Assembly: GCF_025499425.1 (NCBI RefSeq) | Contig: NZ_JAIMCB010000004.1 | Location: forward strand, 124,001 to 188,000 | DNA from: Acidiferrimicrobium sp. IK | GTDB lineage: Bacteria > Actinomycetota > Acidimicrobiia > Acidimicrobiales > Palsa-688 | Reading direction: 5' to 3' | DNA: 64,000 bases | The notes under the pieces: model-generated | What the model was told of the DNA's origin: nothing | The model's database searches: none | Seen by the model: only the letters and a program-made list of their open reading frames with translations | In this document: piece by piece, positions 26,127 to 34,444 of the stretch | How the letters are laid out: the number at the start of each line of letters is the position of its first letter | Position numbering within the stretch: position 1 is the first letter of the stretch | Position numbers and translations under genes: made by a program

Positions 26127-28235
26127 ATGGCGTCGTCTGTGCAGCCGGTGCCCGCCACTGATGGCGGCACGTTCCGAGGAGTCCCTGTGCACGAGGCGGT
26201 GGAGGACCTGCGCCTGGCGTGGACCTCCCGCTATCTCGACGACCGGGAGATCGCCCTGCAGAAGCAGAGCCGGGTCTTCTTCCAGATCGCCGGGGCCGGG
26301 CACGAGAGCCTGCTGCTCGGCCTGGCCCGCTATCTGCGCCCCGCGTACGACTGGTTCTTCCCCTACTACCGGGACCGGGCGCTGCTCCTCGGCCTCGGGG
26401 TGACCCCGGAGGAGATCTTGCTCCAAGCGGTCGGCTCCGCGGCCGACCCGGCGTCCGGCGGACGGCAGATGCCCTGCCATTGGGGCCACCGGCCGCTGCA
26501 CGTGGTGAGCCAGTCCAGCCCGACGGGCAGCCAGTGCCTGCCCGCGGTCGGCTGCGCGGAGGCCAGCCGCTACATCTCCCGGCGAAGTATGCCTGGCTGC
26601 GAGGCCCACGGCGACGAGCTCACCTACGTCTCCCTCGGCGAGGGAGCCACCTCGGAGGGCGAGTTCTGGGAGAGCCTCAACACGGCGTGCACCCTCCACC
26701 TCCCCCTGCTCTATGTGGTAGCCGACAACGGGTACGCCATCTCCGTTCCCTCCGACGAGCAGTCGCCGGCACCGGTCTCCGAGCTGGTCAGGGGCTTCCG
26801 CGGGCTCCAGGTCCACCCCCTCGACGGCACCGACTACTTCGCGGTGCGCGCCGCAGCCCCAGAGATCGTCGCTGCGGTGCGGGCAGGTGTCGGCCCGGCG
26901 CTGATCCACGCCCGGGTGACCCGCCCCTACTCACACTCCGCAGCCGACACCCAGAGCAAGTACCGCTCCGCGGCCGAGCTCGCCGAAGAGGCAGCCAACG
27001 ACCCGATCACACGCCTCGAGACCGCTTTGCTGAGCGGGGGCGTGCTCAGCGAGTCGGAGCTGAGCGCGTTGCGGGACGCGGCGCGCGAGGAGGTGATGGC
27101 GGCGGCCCGGCGGGCGCTGGCATCACCCCGGCCCGACCCGGTCACCGTCACCGACAACGTGGTAGCCCTCCCGGTCATCCCCGCCGGGGACGAGGACGCA
27201 GACGACAAGACAGGCGAGGTGGTCGCGTTTGGCGAGGCGATCAAGAGGACCCTCGCCGAACGGATGGCGGCCGACGAGCGGATCCGGGTGTTCGGGGAGG
27301 ACGTCGCCGACGCTCGCGAGGTGGTGTTGGCTGACGTGGAGGGGAAGGGAGGCGTCTTCGGCACGACCCACGGTCTGCAGCGGCGCTTCGGGCTGGCCCG
27401 CTGCTACAACACACCGTTGGCGGAGGCCAACATCGTCGGGCGCGCGGTCGGGCAGGCGGTGCGGGGTCTTCGGCCGGCCCCGGAGGTGCAGTTCTTCGAT
27501 TACATCTGGCCGGCCATGCAGCAGATCAAGAGCGAGGCGGCCACCATGCGGTGGCGCTCCAACGGCGCTTGGACCTGCCCGATGGTGCTGCGGGTCCCGA
27601 TCGGCGGGTACCTCACCGGCGGGGCTATCTGGCATTCGCAGAGCGGGGAGTCGATCTTCACCCACGTCCCAGGGCTCATTGTCGTGATGCCGTCTCGAGC
27701 GGCCGACGCGGCCGGGCTGTTGCGGACCGCATTCGCGTGCGAGGACCCGGTGCTGTTCCTCGAGCACAAGCATCTACTGCGCCAGCCCTACACACGCGAC
27801 CCGTTCCCGTCGCCCGGCTACCGGATCCCGCTCGGCAAGGGAAGGGTGGTGGTCGACGGAGACGACTTGGCCATCGTGACGTGGGGGGCGACAGTCGAGA
27901 AGTCCCGCCAGGCGGCAGCCGCGCTCGCCGACGACGGCGTCTCGGTCCGGGTCATCGACCTTCGGACCCTCGCGCCGTGGGACCGGGAGATGGTCGCCGA
28001 CGCGGTGGCCGACACATCCCGGCTGGTCGTCGTCCACGAGGACGTGATGACATCCGGTTTCGGCGCCGAGGTCGCCGCCTGGGCCGGCGAACATTGCTTC
28101 TCCGACCTGGACGCACCCGTCCGTCGGGTCGCGGCCGCCGACACCCACGTCGCTTACGAGCCCGGCCTCGAAAAGGCCATCCTCCCGCAGGTGGACGACA
28201 TCCTCGCCGCGGCGCGAGCCACGCTCTCGTACTGA
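26127..28235 (+). CDS. Fused E1 alpha-beta subunit of a 2-oxoacid (branched-chain type) dehydrogenase
   Basis: A protein of 702 residues. Residues 1 to about 350 are the E1-alpha half, with the thiamine diphosphate/Mg motif in SLGEGATSEGEFWESLNTA and the loop ADNGYAISVP, plus PYSHSAADTQSKYR. Residues from about 370 are the transketolase-like beta half (VFGEDVADAREVV, NTPLAEANIVGRAVG) and its C-terminal domain. The two chains are normally separate genes (bkdA/bkdB). E1 decarboxylates branched 2-oxoacids to feed iso/anteiso fatty acids and catabolism. E2 and E3 genes are not adjacent. Fused E1 enzymes exist in several phyla. Confidence 0.9.
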   Translation: MASSVQPVPATDGGTFRGVPVHEAVEDLRLAWTSRYLDDREIALQKQSRVFFQIAGAGHESLLLGLARYLRPAYDWFFPYYRDRALLLGLGVTPEEILLQAVGSAADPASGGRQMPCHWGHRPLHVVSQSSPTGSQCLPAVGCAEASRYISRRSMPGCEAHGDELTYVSLGEGATSEGEFWESLNTACTLHLPLLYVVADNGYAISVPSDEQSPAPVSELVRGFRGLQVHPLDGTDYFAVRAAAPEIVAAVRAGVGPALIHARVTRPYSHSAADTQSKYRSAAELAEEAANDPITRLETALLSGGVLSESELSALRDAAREEVMAAARRALASPRPDPVTVTDNVVALPVIPAGDEDADDKTGEVVAFGEAIKRTLAERMAADERIRVFGEDVADAREVVLADVEGKGGVFGTTHGLQRRFGLARCYNTPLAEANIVGRAVGQAVRGLRPAPEVQFFDYIWPAMQQIKSEAATMRWRSNGAWTCPMVLRVPIGGYLTGGAIWHSQSGESIFTHVPGLIVVMPSRAADAAGLLRTAFACEDPVLFLEHKHLLRQPYTRDPFPSPGYRIPLGKGRVVVDGDDLAIVTWGATVEKSRQAAAALADDGVSVRVIDLRTLAPWDREMVADAVADTSRLVVVHEDVMTSGFGAEVAAWAGEHCFSDLDAPVRRVAAADTHVAYEPGLEKAILPQVDDILAAARATLSY

Positions 28236-28386
28236 TTTCCCCACCTCGGAACCTCCACAAAGTTCTTACATCCGGTTTGGGCGACGGCTCCGAAGCAAAG
28301 GGTGTTGCTAGGTGCGTTCGCACCTGGCGGAGCGCAGATGCAGCGGACAACGCCCGGCCCGTGCCGGCGACAAGGGGGGAACAGAC

Positions 28387-30816
28387 GTGTTATCTAGTCG
28401 CGTAGGTAGGAAGAGGACGTCGTCGTCGCTAGGCGCCAGCGTCCTAGCCGGCGCCACGGCGCTCGGCTTCGCGGTGCTCGGGTTGGGCGGCGTCGCCGGG
28501 GCCCAGACCCCGGCCAGGGGAGTGATCGCCCACCAGGCGACCTCGGCACCGAGCGGAAACAACGGCACCACCGTCGATCCGCTCCAGTACAACTGCGGCA
28601 ACGACCATCCATCCTGCGGCCACGTCGGCAGCTCCTTCGCGGACTTCAACGGGACCAGCACCGAGATCGTCTACAGCGAGAACTACTACTGCGACGCCAA
28701 CGTCAGCTCCGGGGCGTCCTCCGGCTGCGAGGTCGGCGCCCCCGCATCGGCCCAGCCGAGCGCCTCCTCGGCGGGAGGCACCGGGACATCCCTCGGCAAC
28801 ACCACCAGCGGCGACACGTTGTACATCCCCGTGCCGCTGGGCTTCACGCCGAGCAGCCCGACGCAGTGCCCGGCCGCCTCGTCCACGGTGACCTGCATCG
28901 ACCACCCCAACACCGTCGACCTGTCGCGCATCGCCGCGTACCTGCCCAACAACCCGTCGCCCAGCTCGGTCGCCAACGCGTTCGTCCCCGCCCACGATCA
29001 CGTGGTGACGACTCGCAACAACGGCAACCCGGAGTGGTGGAACGTGAAGGTCGTGCCGGTCACGTCGCAGGCCGCGCTGACGACCATCGAGACCAGCAAG
29101 CAGCTGAGCGCCTCGCAGCTTCAGCCGTTCGACCCTTCCAGCAACCCCGGCGGGTACATCCCCTCCAACATGTACCTGTTCTTCCAGGTGCTCCCGGGCA
29201 CCGTCCCCTCCTCGGTCGCCACCAACCCGGCCAACCTGAACGCTGACAACTACCCGCCCGGCAACAGTTCGGGACCGGCGCCGGCGCCCGCCGCCGCCGA
29301 CCAGAGCGAGACGGGCTCCACGTTCAACAACTTGAAGGTCGACTGCGCCGGCGGCGGGGCCAACTGCTCCAACATCGGCATCGCCCGCGGGTACGTGTCG
29401 GGCACGCCGGGTGTTGGCACCGGCCAAGACACGCAGCTGCTCTACAGCGAGGAATACTCCTGCCCCACCCCGTCGTCGGGTGTGCGGGCCGGGTCGTCGA
29501 GCGGGTGCGAGGCTGGGTCACCGGCGGGGTCCATCCCGCCCGGGGTCGGCGGCAACGGCGTCGTGCCCACGGCGGCCAACTCCGCGCCGGGAGTCCAGTC
29601 GGCGTCGGGCAGCGACCAGATCGACCCGCTCTACATCCCCGTCCCGCTCGGCTTCACGCCCAAGTACTCGCAGTGCCCGACGGCGATCACCTGCATCGAT
29701 CACCCGATGACGGTCGACCTGTCGGCGCTGGCCCCCTACCTCCCCGGCAAGCCGTCGGCGTCCAGCCTCACCAACGTGGCGCTGCCGAGCCACGACCACG
29801 TGGTGCGGACCCGAAACGGCGACCAGCCCGAGTGGTGGAACGTCGAGGTGGTCCCCGTCACGTCCCAGGCTCAGCTCGACACCATCGAGACCGCCAAGAA
29901 CCTGACCGTCGCCCAGGAACAGCCGTTCAGCCCCACCGCCAACCCCGGCGGGTCCATCGACACCAACGTCTACCTCTGGTTCCAGACGTTGCCGGGCGGC
30001 GCGGTCCACACACCCGGCCCGGGGGCGTCGGTCGCGGCCGCCACGCCCACCGCGGGGACCTGCAGCACGTCTCTGCCCGCGAGCGCAGTGGTGGCCGGCG
30101 CTGACCTGCCTGACGGAACCGGGTACGTCGAGACCGACCGCGCCGGCGACGTCGCGGCCTTCGGCGGAGCGGCGTGCTACGGCTCGCTGACCGGTGTGCA
30201 CCTCAACAAGCCGATCGTCGGGATCGCAGTGGACCGCAACACCGGCGGCTACTGGCTGGTCGCCTCCGACGGCGGCATCTTCAACTTCAACGCCCCCTTC
30301 CTCGGCTCGACCGGCAACGTCCACCTCAACAAGCCGATCGTCGGCATCTCCACCGACATCAACAGCCAGGGCTACACGCTGGTGGCTTCCGACGGCGGGG
30401 TGTTCCCCTTCGGCGAGCCGTTCCTCGGCTCCACCGGCAACGTCGCCTTGAACAAGCCGGTCGTCGGTATGGCCTACGACTACGCCTCGGGTGGCTACTA
30501 CCTGGTGGCTTCCGACGGTGGCGTGTTCGACTTTGGAGGCGCCAAGTTCTGGGGGTCGACCGGTAACGTCCACCTCAACAAGCCGATCGTGGCGATCAGC
30601 CCGCTGCTCACCGGCACCGGCTACACGTTGATCGCCTCCGACGGCGGGACGTTCCAGGAGGGCGCGGCGCCCTTCATCGGGTCGCTCGGCGCCACCCACC
30701 TGAACTTCCCGATCGTGGCCGCCGGCACCGACTTCGCCAACGGTGGCTTCACCGACTTCGCGGCGGACGGTGGCGTGTTCAGCTTCGGGAGCCCCTTCTA
30801 CGGGTCGGCGGCCTAG
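28387..30816 (+). CDS. Large secreted protein: duplicated N-terminal domain plus C-terminal SDGG repeats
   Basis: A protein of 809 residues from GTG 28387, preceded by AAGGGGGGAA. A Sec-type signal peptide ends near VAGAQ (residue 36). Two copies of a domain of about 220 residues follow (roughly 60-274 and 312-537). Each has LYIPVPLGFTP, a Cys pair with TCIDHP, TVDLS, HDHVV.TRN, PEWWNV and VVPVTSQA..TIET. Residues 574-809 hold about six repeats of roughly 50 residues centred on GYWLVASDGGIFNF and PFLGSTGNVHLNKPIV, probably a beta-propeller. Function unknown; the repeats suggest surface binding or adhesion. A strong terminator follows. Confidence 0.85.
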   Translation: MLSSRVGRKRTSSSLGASVLAGATALGFAVLGLGGVAGAQTPARGVIAHQATSAPSGNNGTTVDPLQYNCGNDHPSCGHVGSSFADFNGTSTEIVYSENYYCDANVSSGASSGCEVGAPASAQPSASSAGGTGTSLGNTTSGDTLYIPVPLGFTPSSPTQCPAASSTVTCIDHPNTVDLSRIAAYLPNNPSPSSVANAFVPAHDHVVTTRNNGNPEWWNVKVVPVTSQAALTTIETSKQLSASQLQPFDPSSNPGGYIPSNMYLFFQVLPGTVPSSVATNPANLNADNYPPGNSSGPAPAPAAADQSETGSTFNNLKVDCAGGGANCSNIGIARGYVSGTPGVGTGQDTQLLYSEEYSCPTPSSGVRAGSSSGCEAGSPAGSIPPGVGGNGVVPTAANSAPGVQSASGSDQIDPLYIPVPLGFTPKYSQCPTAITCIDHPMTVDLSALAPYLPGKPSASSLTNVALPSHDHVVRTRNGDQPEWWNVEVVPVTSQAQLDTIETAKNLTVAQEQPFSPTANPGGSIDTNVYLWFQTLPGGAVHTPGPGASVAAATPTAGTCSTSLPASAVVAGADLPDGTGYVETDRAGDVAAFGGAACYGSLTGVHLNKPIVGIAVDRNTGGYWLVASDGGIFNFNAPFLGSTGNVHLNKPIVGISTDINSQGYTLVASDGGVFPFGEPFLGSTGNVALNKPVVGMAYDYASGGYYLVASDGGVFDFGGAKFWGSTGNVHLNKPIVAISPLLTGTGYTLIASDGGTFQEGAAPFIGSLGATHLNFPIVAAGTDFANGGFTDFAADGGVFSFGSPFYGSAA

Positions 30817-30840
30817 GACCGCTCGAACGGCAGTCGGCGT

Positions 30841-30872
30841 CCGCGGGCGGGGGAGCCATCCCCCGCCCGCGG
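30841..30872 (+). terminator. Terminator hairpin after the secreted repeat protein
   Basis: A perfect 13-bp GC stem (30841-30853 with 30860-30872) around a 6-nt loop, 25 bp after the stop at 30816. No T-tract follows, which is common in actinobacteria. Confidence 0.7.
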
Positions 30873-30880
30873 CGCGCCCG

Positions 30881-30886
30881 TACAGT
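30881..30886 (+). promoter_or_regulatory. Possible -10 element for mscR
   Basis: TACAGT, about 55 bp before GTG 30941. Unlike the leaderless genes here, this would give an untranslated leader with GAGGAG as ribosome binding site. Confidence 0.3.
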
Positions 30887-30940
30887 GGCAGCGGCAGGTG
30901 GCCCGGCCGGGCCTGATTACTTCGACGAGGAGATGCCGCA

Positions 30941-32035
30941 GTGAGCCAACAGGTACGTGGGGTGGTGGCCCGGGGCAAGGGGCAGCCGGTCGCCGTCGAG
31001 ACCGTGGTGGTACCCGACCCGGGACCCGGCGAGGTGGTGGTGGCCGTCCAGGCCTGCGGTGTCTGCCACACCGACCTCCACTACCGGGAGGGCGCCATCA
31101 ACGACGACTTCCCGTTCCTGCTCGGCCACGAGGCCGCTGGCGTCGTCGAATCGGTCGGCGAAGGCGTCACCAACGTCGCGGCCGGGGATTACGTGGTCCT
31201 GGCGTGGCGGGCGCCGTGCGGGACGTGCCGGTCGTGTCTGCGGGGACGGCCGTGGTACTGCTTCGACAGCGCCAACGCGACGCAGCCGATGACCCTGGCC
31301 GACGGCACCGCGCTGAGCGCCGCGCTCGGCATCGGGGCCTTCGCCGAGAAGACCCTGGTGGCCGCCGGGCAGGCGGTGAAGGTCGACCGAAGAGCCCGCC
31401 CGGAGGCCGCCGGCCTGATCGGCTGCGGGGTGATGGCCGGCTTCGGCGCCGCGGTCAACACCGGTTCAGTGGGCAGAGGCGACACGGTGGCGGTGTTCGG
31501 CTGCGGCGGGGTTGGCGACGCAGCCATCGCCGGAGCGTCCATCGCCGGAGCCCGGCGGATCATCGCGGTCGACCTCGACGACCGGAAGCTGGAATGGGCC
31601 CGCCGCTTCGGTGCCACCGACGTCGTCAACGCCGGCATCACCGACGCCGTCGAGGCCGTCAAGGCCCTGACCGACGGCTTCGGGGCCGACGTCGTCATCG
31701 AAGCCGTCGGACGCCCGGACACCTACCGGCAGGCGTTTTTCGCCCGTGACCTGGCCGGGACCCTGGTGCAGGTGGGCGTGCCCGACCCGCAGATGCAAAT
31801 CGAGCTGCCGATGATCGAGTTGTTCGGTCGCGGCGGCGCCCTCAAGTCGTCCTGGTACGGCGACTGCCTGCCCACCAGGGACTTCCCGGTCCTCATCGAC
31901 CTCTACCTGGCGGGCCGCTTGGACCTCGACGGCTTCGTCACCGAGACCATCCCCCTCGACGCGGTGGAGGACGCCTTCGCTCGGATGCAGCACGGCGACG
32001 TGCTGCGCTCGGTCGTGGTCATGGGCCGGGCCTGA
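30941..32035 (+). CDS. mscR: S-(hydroxymethyl)mycothiol dehydrogenase (formaldehyde/nitrosomycothiol detoxification)
   Basis: A protein of 364 residues from GTG 30941, zinc-dependent class III-type alcohol dehydrogenase. Catalytic zinc ligands are in [11 protein letters not shown] and LGHEAAG, and the structural zinc Cys cluster is [15 protein letters not shown]. The NAD motif is [23 protein letters not shown] near the C-terminus is typical of the mycothiol-dependent enzyme. It oxidises the formaldehyde-mycothiol adduct and can reduce S-nitrosomycothiol in the cytoplasm. The next gene overlaps by one base (TGATG), the same MBL-fold partner as in mycobacteria (Rv2259-Rv2260 order). Confidence 0.92.
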   Translation: MSQQVRGVVARGKGQPVAVETVVVPDPGPGEVVVAVQACGVCHTDLHYREGAINDDFPFLLGHEAAGVVESVGEGVTNVAAGDYVVLAWRAPCGTCRSCLRGRPWYCFDSANATQPMTLADGTALSAALGIGAFAEKTLVAAGQAVKVDRRARPEAAGLIGCGVMAGFGAAVNTGSVGRGDTVAVFGCGGVGDAAIAGASIAGARRIIAVDLDDRKLEWARRFGATDVVNAGITDAVEAVKALTDGFGADVVIEAVGRPDTYRQAFFARDLAGTLVQVGVPDPQMQIELPMIELFGRGGALKSSWYGDCLPTRDFPVLIDLYLAGRLDLDGFVTETIPLDAVEDAFARMQHGDVLRSVVVMGRA

Positions 32036-32664
32036 TGAGCCTGCGAGTCGAGCGGGTCGTGACCTCGGGGGTGTTCTCCCTCGACGGGGAGGACTTCGAC
32101 GTCGACAACAACGTGTGGCTCGTCGGCGACGACGACCGGGTGGTCGTCATCGACGCTGCTCATGACGCGGACCGCATCGCCGCGGCCGTCGGCGGCCGGC
32201 GGGTGCTGATGATCCTGGCCACCCACGGCCACAACGACCACATCAACGCGGCGGTGGGTCTGGCGGCGAAGGTGCACGCCCCGGTCGCCTTGCACCCCGA
32301 CGACCTGGCGCTGTGGCGCAGCGTGCACCCCGGGCGGGCGCCGGACCTGGCCCTCTCCGACGGGCAGACCATCGAGTTCTCCGGGCACCACCTCCACGTG
32401 CTGCACACCCCAGGCCACTCCCCCGGAGGGGTGTGCGTGCACCTGCCGGGCCAGGCGCTGCTGTTCTCCGGTGACACTCTGTTCAAGGGCGGCCCGGGGG
32501 CCACCGGACGCTCCTGGTCGGACTTCCCGACGATCGTGGCGTCAATCAGGGACCGGCTGCTGGTGCTCCCCCCAGCCACGATCGTCCACACCGGCCACGG
32601 TGACGACACCACCATCGGCGCCGAGGCGCCGCACCTCGACGAATGGATCGCCCGGGGGCACTGA
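32035..32664 (+). CDS. Metallo-beta-lactamase-fold hydrolase, mycothiol pathway partner
   Basis: A protein of 209 residues. The metal motif is ATHGHNDHINA, with further ligands in HTPGHSPGGVCVH, LFSGDTLFKGGPG and the final His in VHTGHGDDTT. Small glyoxalase-II-like MBL proteins next to mscR are thought to hydrolyse S-formylmycothiol to formate and mycothiol, finishing formaldehyde detoxification. ATG 32035 overlaps the mscR stop by one base, so expression is coupled. The hydrolase role is inferred from context. Confidence 0.88.
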   Translation: MSLRVERVVTSGVFSLDGEDFDVDNNVWLVGDDDRVVVIDAAHDADRIAAAVGGRRVLMILATHGHNDHINAAVGLAAKVHAPVALHPDDLALWRSVHPGRAPDLALSDGQTIEFSGHHLHVLHTPGHSPGGVCVHLPGQALLFSGDTLFKGGPGATGRSWSDFPTIVASIRDRLLVLPPATIVHTGHGDDTTIGAEAPHLDEWIARGH

Positions 32665-32713
32665 GACGAATGTATCGCCCGGGGACGCTGACCCGCGACC
32701 GCCTCCGGGCGTT

Positions 32714-33556
32714 CTACGCAGGCGGACAGGCGGAGAGGACCGCGTCGGCCAGGGCCGGCCACGCCGCGGCCGCCCACGGACCGAAGTCCTCCGCCGCGAC
32801 GCCCGCGCACGCCACGCCAGCCGCCGGGTCCACCCACAAGAACGCGCCTGACAGACCGAAGTGGCCAAACGTCGACGGGCTGTTGGCGGCGCCGGTCCAG
32901 TGCGGCGACTTGTGGGATCGGATCTCGAAGCCCAGCCCCCAATCGTTCGGCGACTGGTGCCCGAATCCGGGGAGTACCCCGTCGAGGTCAGGGAAGGCCA
33001 CCGAGGTGGCGGCCGCCAGGGTCGCGGGGGACAGCAAGGTCGGGGCCATCAGCTCCCCGCCGAAGCGGAGCAGGTCCCGCAACGGCCCCGAAGCCCCCGC
33101 CGCCGGCGAGCCTTCCAGCACGGTGGCCGACATGCCGAGGGGTTCGAGCACCCCGGCCCGCAGGTACTCCCCGAACGTCATGCCCGCCGCGGCCTCGAGA
33201 GCCTCGGCGGCGACCTCGATGCCGCGGTTTGAGTACACCCGGCGAGTGGCCGGCGGCGCCTGCACCCGGTCGGAGTCGCGTGACAGCCCGGAGGCGTGGG
33301 CCAGGAGATGGCGCAGGGTGGAGCCGGGCGGACCGGCGGGCGCGTCAAGGTCGACGATGCCCTCCTCGACCGCCACCAGCACCGCCGTGGCGGTCAGCAT
33401 CTTGGTCACCGACGCCCACCGGAAGGCCTGGCCGTCGGGACCGGTCGTCGCCAGCACCCTGGCGGCGTCTCGGACCCCGACCGCCGCGGCGACCGGCCAG
33501 CCGGCGACGGTGTCGAGCGCGTCGGACAGGATCAATTGGTGCCCATCGACGCGCAC
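32714..33556 (-). CDS. Serine beta-lactamase-family (class C/esterase-like) hydrolase
   Basis: A protein of 280 residues from GTG 33556, overlapping the upstream lipoprotein gene by 25 nt. TTG 33535 (TTGA overlap with that stop) is a second option. The SxxK nucleophile motif is SVTK in FRWASVTKMLTA, the YxN motif is YSN in RRVYSNRGIE, and the third motif is HFGLSG. No signal peptide is visible, so a cytoplasmic esterase, amidase or peptidase role is more likely than antibiotic resistance. It is co-transcribed with the TroA-like lipoprotein gene. Confidence 0.85.
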   Translation of the reverse strand: MRVDGHQLILSDALDTVAGWPVAAAVGVRDAARVLATTGPDGQAFRWASVTKMLTATAVLVAVEEGIVDLDAPAGPPGSTLRHLLAHASGLSRDSDRVQAPPATRRVYSNRGIEVAAEALEAAAGMTFGEYLRAGVLEPLGMSATVLEGSPAAGASGPLRDLLRFGGELMAPTLLSPATLAAATSVAFPDLDGVLPGFGHQSPNDWGLGFEIRSHKSPHWTGAANSPSTFGHFGLSGAFLWVDPAAGVACAGVAAEDFGPWAAAAWPALADAVLSACPPA

Positions 33557-34419
33557 TGCAGAGCCGCGGTGATCACGCTCAGATCGTTCTCCATCAGTCG
33601 GGTGTAGGTGGCGCCCTTCGGCCATCCTCCCGCCGGCACCCCGTCGAGGGTATCGAGCACCTTCACCTTCGTGTCGGTGGCGGCCGCCGCCGCGGTCACG
33701 GTCCCGTCGGGCACCCAGGGCTGCGAGAAGACGGTTTTGACGCCCGCGGCCCGAACCGCGGCGGCGGCCGCGGCCACCGCCGCGGGATCCGGGCTGGCGG
33801 AGGCGCCGACCGCCCGATCGGTGATCCCGTAGCGGCGACTCATGGCCGACCACTCGCTGTCGGGCGTGACGATCACCCGGCGGGTGCAATCCGACAGGCT
33901 GTTTTGGAAGTCGGCCGACAGGGAGCTCATCTCCGCCACCACGTCGTTCGCTCCGTTGGCGTAGGTCGCTCGAGCCGCGGGGTTCGCCGCGCTCAGCGCG
34001 TCGGCCAGGGCCGGCGCCAACTTGGCGATCAGTTCAGGATCGAGCCACGGACCGTCCGCCGCCGGCGCATAGGTGGGGGCCAGGGTCACCAGATGCGCGG
34101 CGCCGGCCGCGGCCGCTTCGAGCGCCGGCTGGTACCCGCCGCCGACCATCACCACCACCGCCGCCTGCCTCAGCTGGCGGGCTGCGGCCGGGTCGAGGGC
34201 GGCGGTGCGAGGGTTGGCGCCGGCGGGCACCACGTCGACGACGGTCGCGTGCGAGCCGCCGACCTCGGCCGCCACCTGCGCGAGCGCCGAGTTGGCGGTC
34301 ACCACGGTGACCACCGGAGCTGATGACGGCGCCCCACCGCCGCCGCACCCGGCGGCGAGGGTCACCAACCCGACGCCCGCGGCGACGATGGCGCGAATGG
34401 AACGGGGGGGTCGGATCAC
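33532..34419 (-). CDS. TroA/ZnuA-like (SBP_bac_9) lipoprotein lacking the usual metal-binding histidines
   Basis: A protein of 295 residues from GTG 34419; ATG 34437 is possible. The lipobox is VTLAAGC. The fold follows metal-binding proteins of the ZnuA/TroA type: an N-terminal lobe ending in VVDVVPAGANPRTAALDPAA, a long helix, then SEWSAMSRRYGI and the final lobe TVFSQPWVPDGTV. The usual DPHxYE motif reads NPRTAALD and the usual HxAF motif reads DSEWS, so two His ligands appear replaced. No ABC permease or ATPase is adjacent. It may bind another ligand or serve a non-transport role. Confidence 0.72.
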   Translation of the reverse strand: MIRPPRSIRAIVAAGVGLVTLAAGCGGGGAPSSAPVVTVVTANSALAQVAAEVGGSHATVVDVVPAGANPRTAALDPAAARQLRQAAVVVMVGGGYQPALEAAAAGAAHLVTLAPTYAPAADGPWLDPELIAKLAPALADALSAANPAARATYANGANDVVAEMSSLSADFQNSLSDCTRRVIVTPDSEWSAMSRRYGITDRAVGASASPDPAAVAAAAAAVRAAGVKTVFSQPWVPDGTVTAAAAATDTKVKVLDTLDGVPAGGWPKGATYTRLMENDLSVITAALQCASMGTN

Positions 34420-34431
34420 GACCCGGGTAGT

Positions 34432-34437
34432 TAGCAT
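34432..34437 (+). promoter_or_regulatory. Leaderless -10 element for the acyl-CoA ligase at 34445
   Basis: TAGCAT, 7 nt before GTG 34445. It lies within the short divergent spacer shared with the TroA-like lipoprotein gene. Confidence 0.4.
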
Positions 34438-34444
34438 GCTGCCC

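Noticed and set aside
28250..28386. c-di-AMP-type riboswitch before the secreted protein
   Set aside because: Only the GGGGGGAA near the start resembles it, and that is the ribosome binding site. The other conserved blocks are not visible.
32714..33556. Antibiotic-resistance beta-lactamase
   Set aside because: No signal peptide, and motifs fit the wide esterase/peptidase-like class C group; resistance cannot be claimed.
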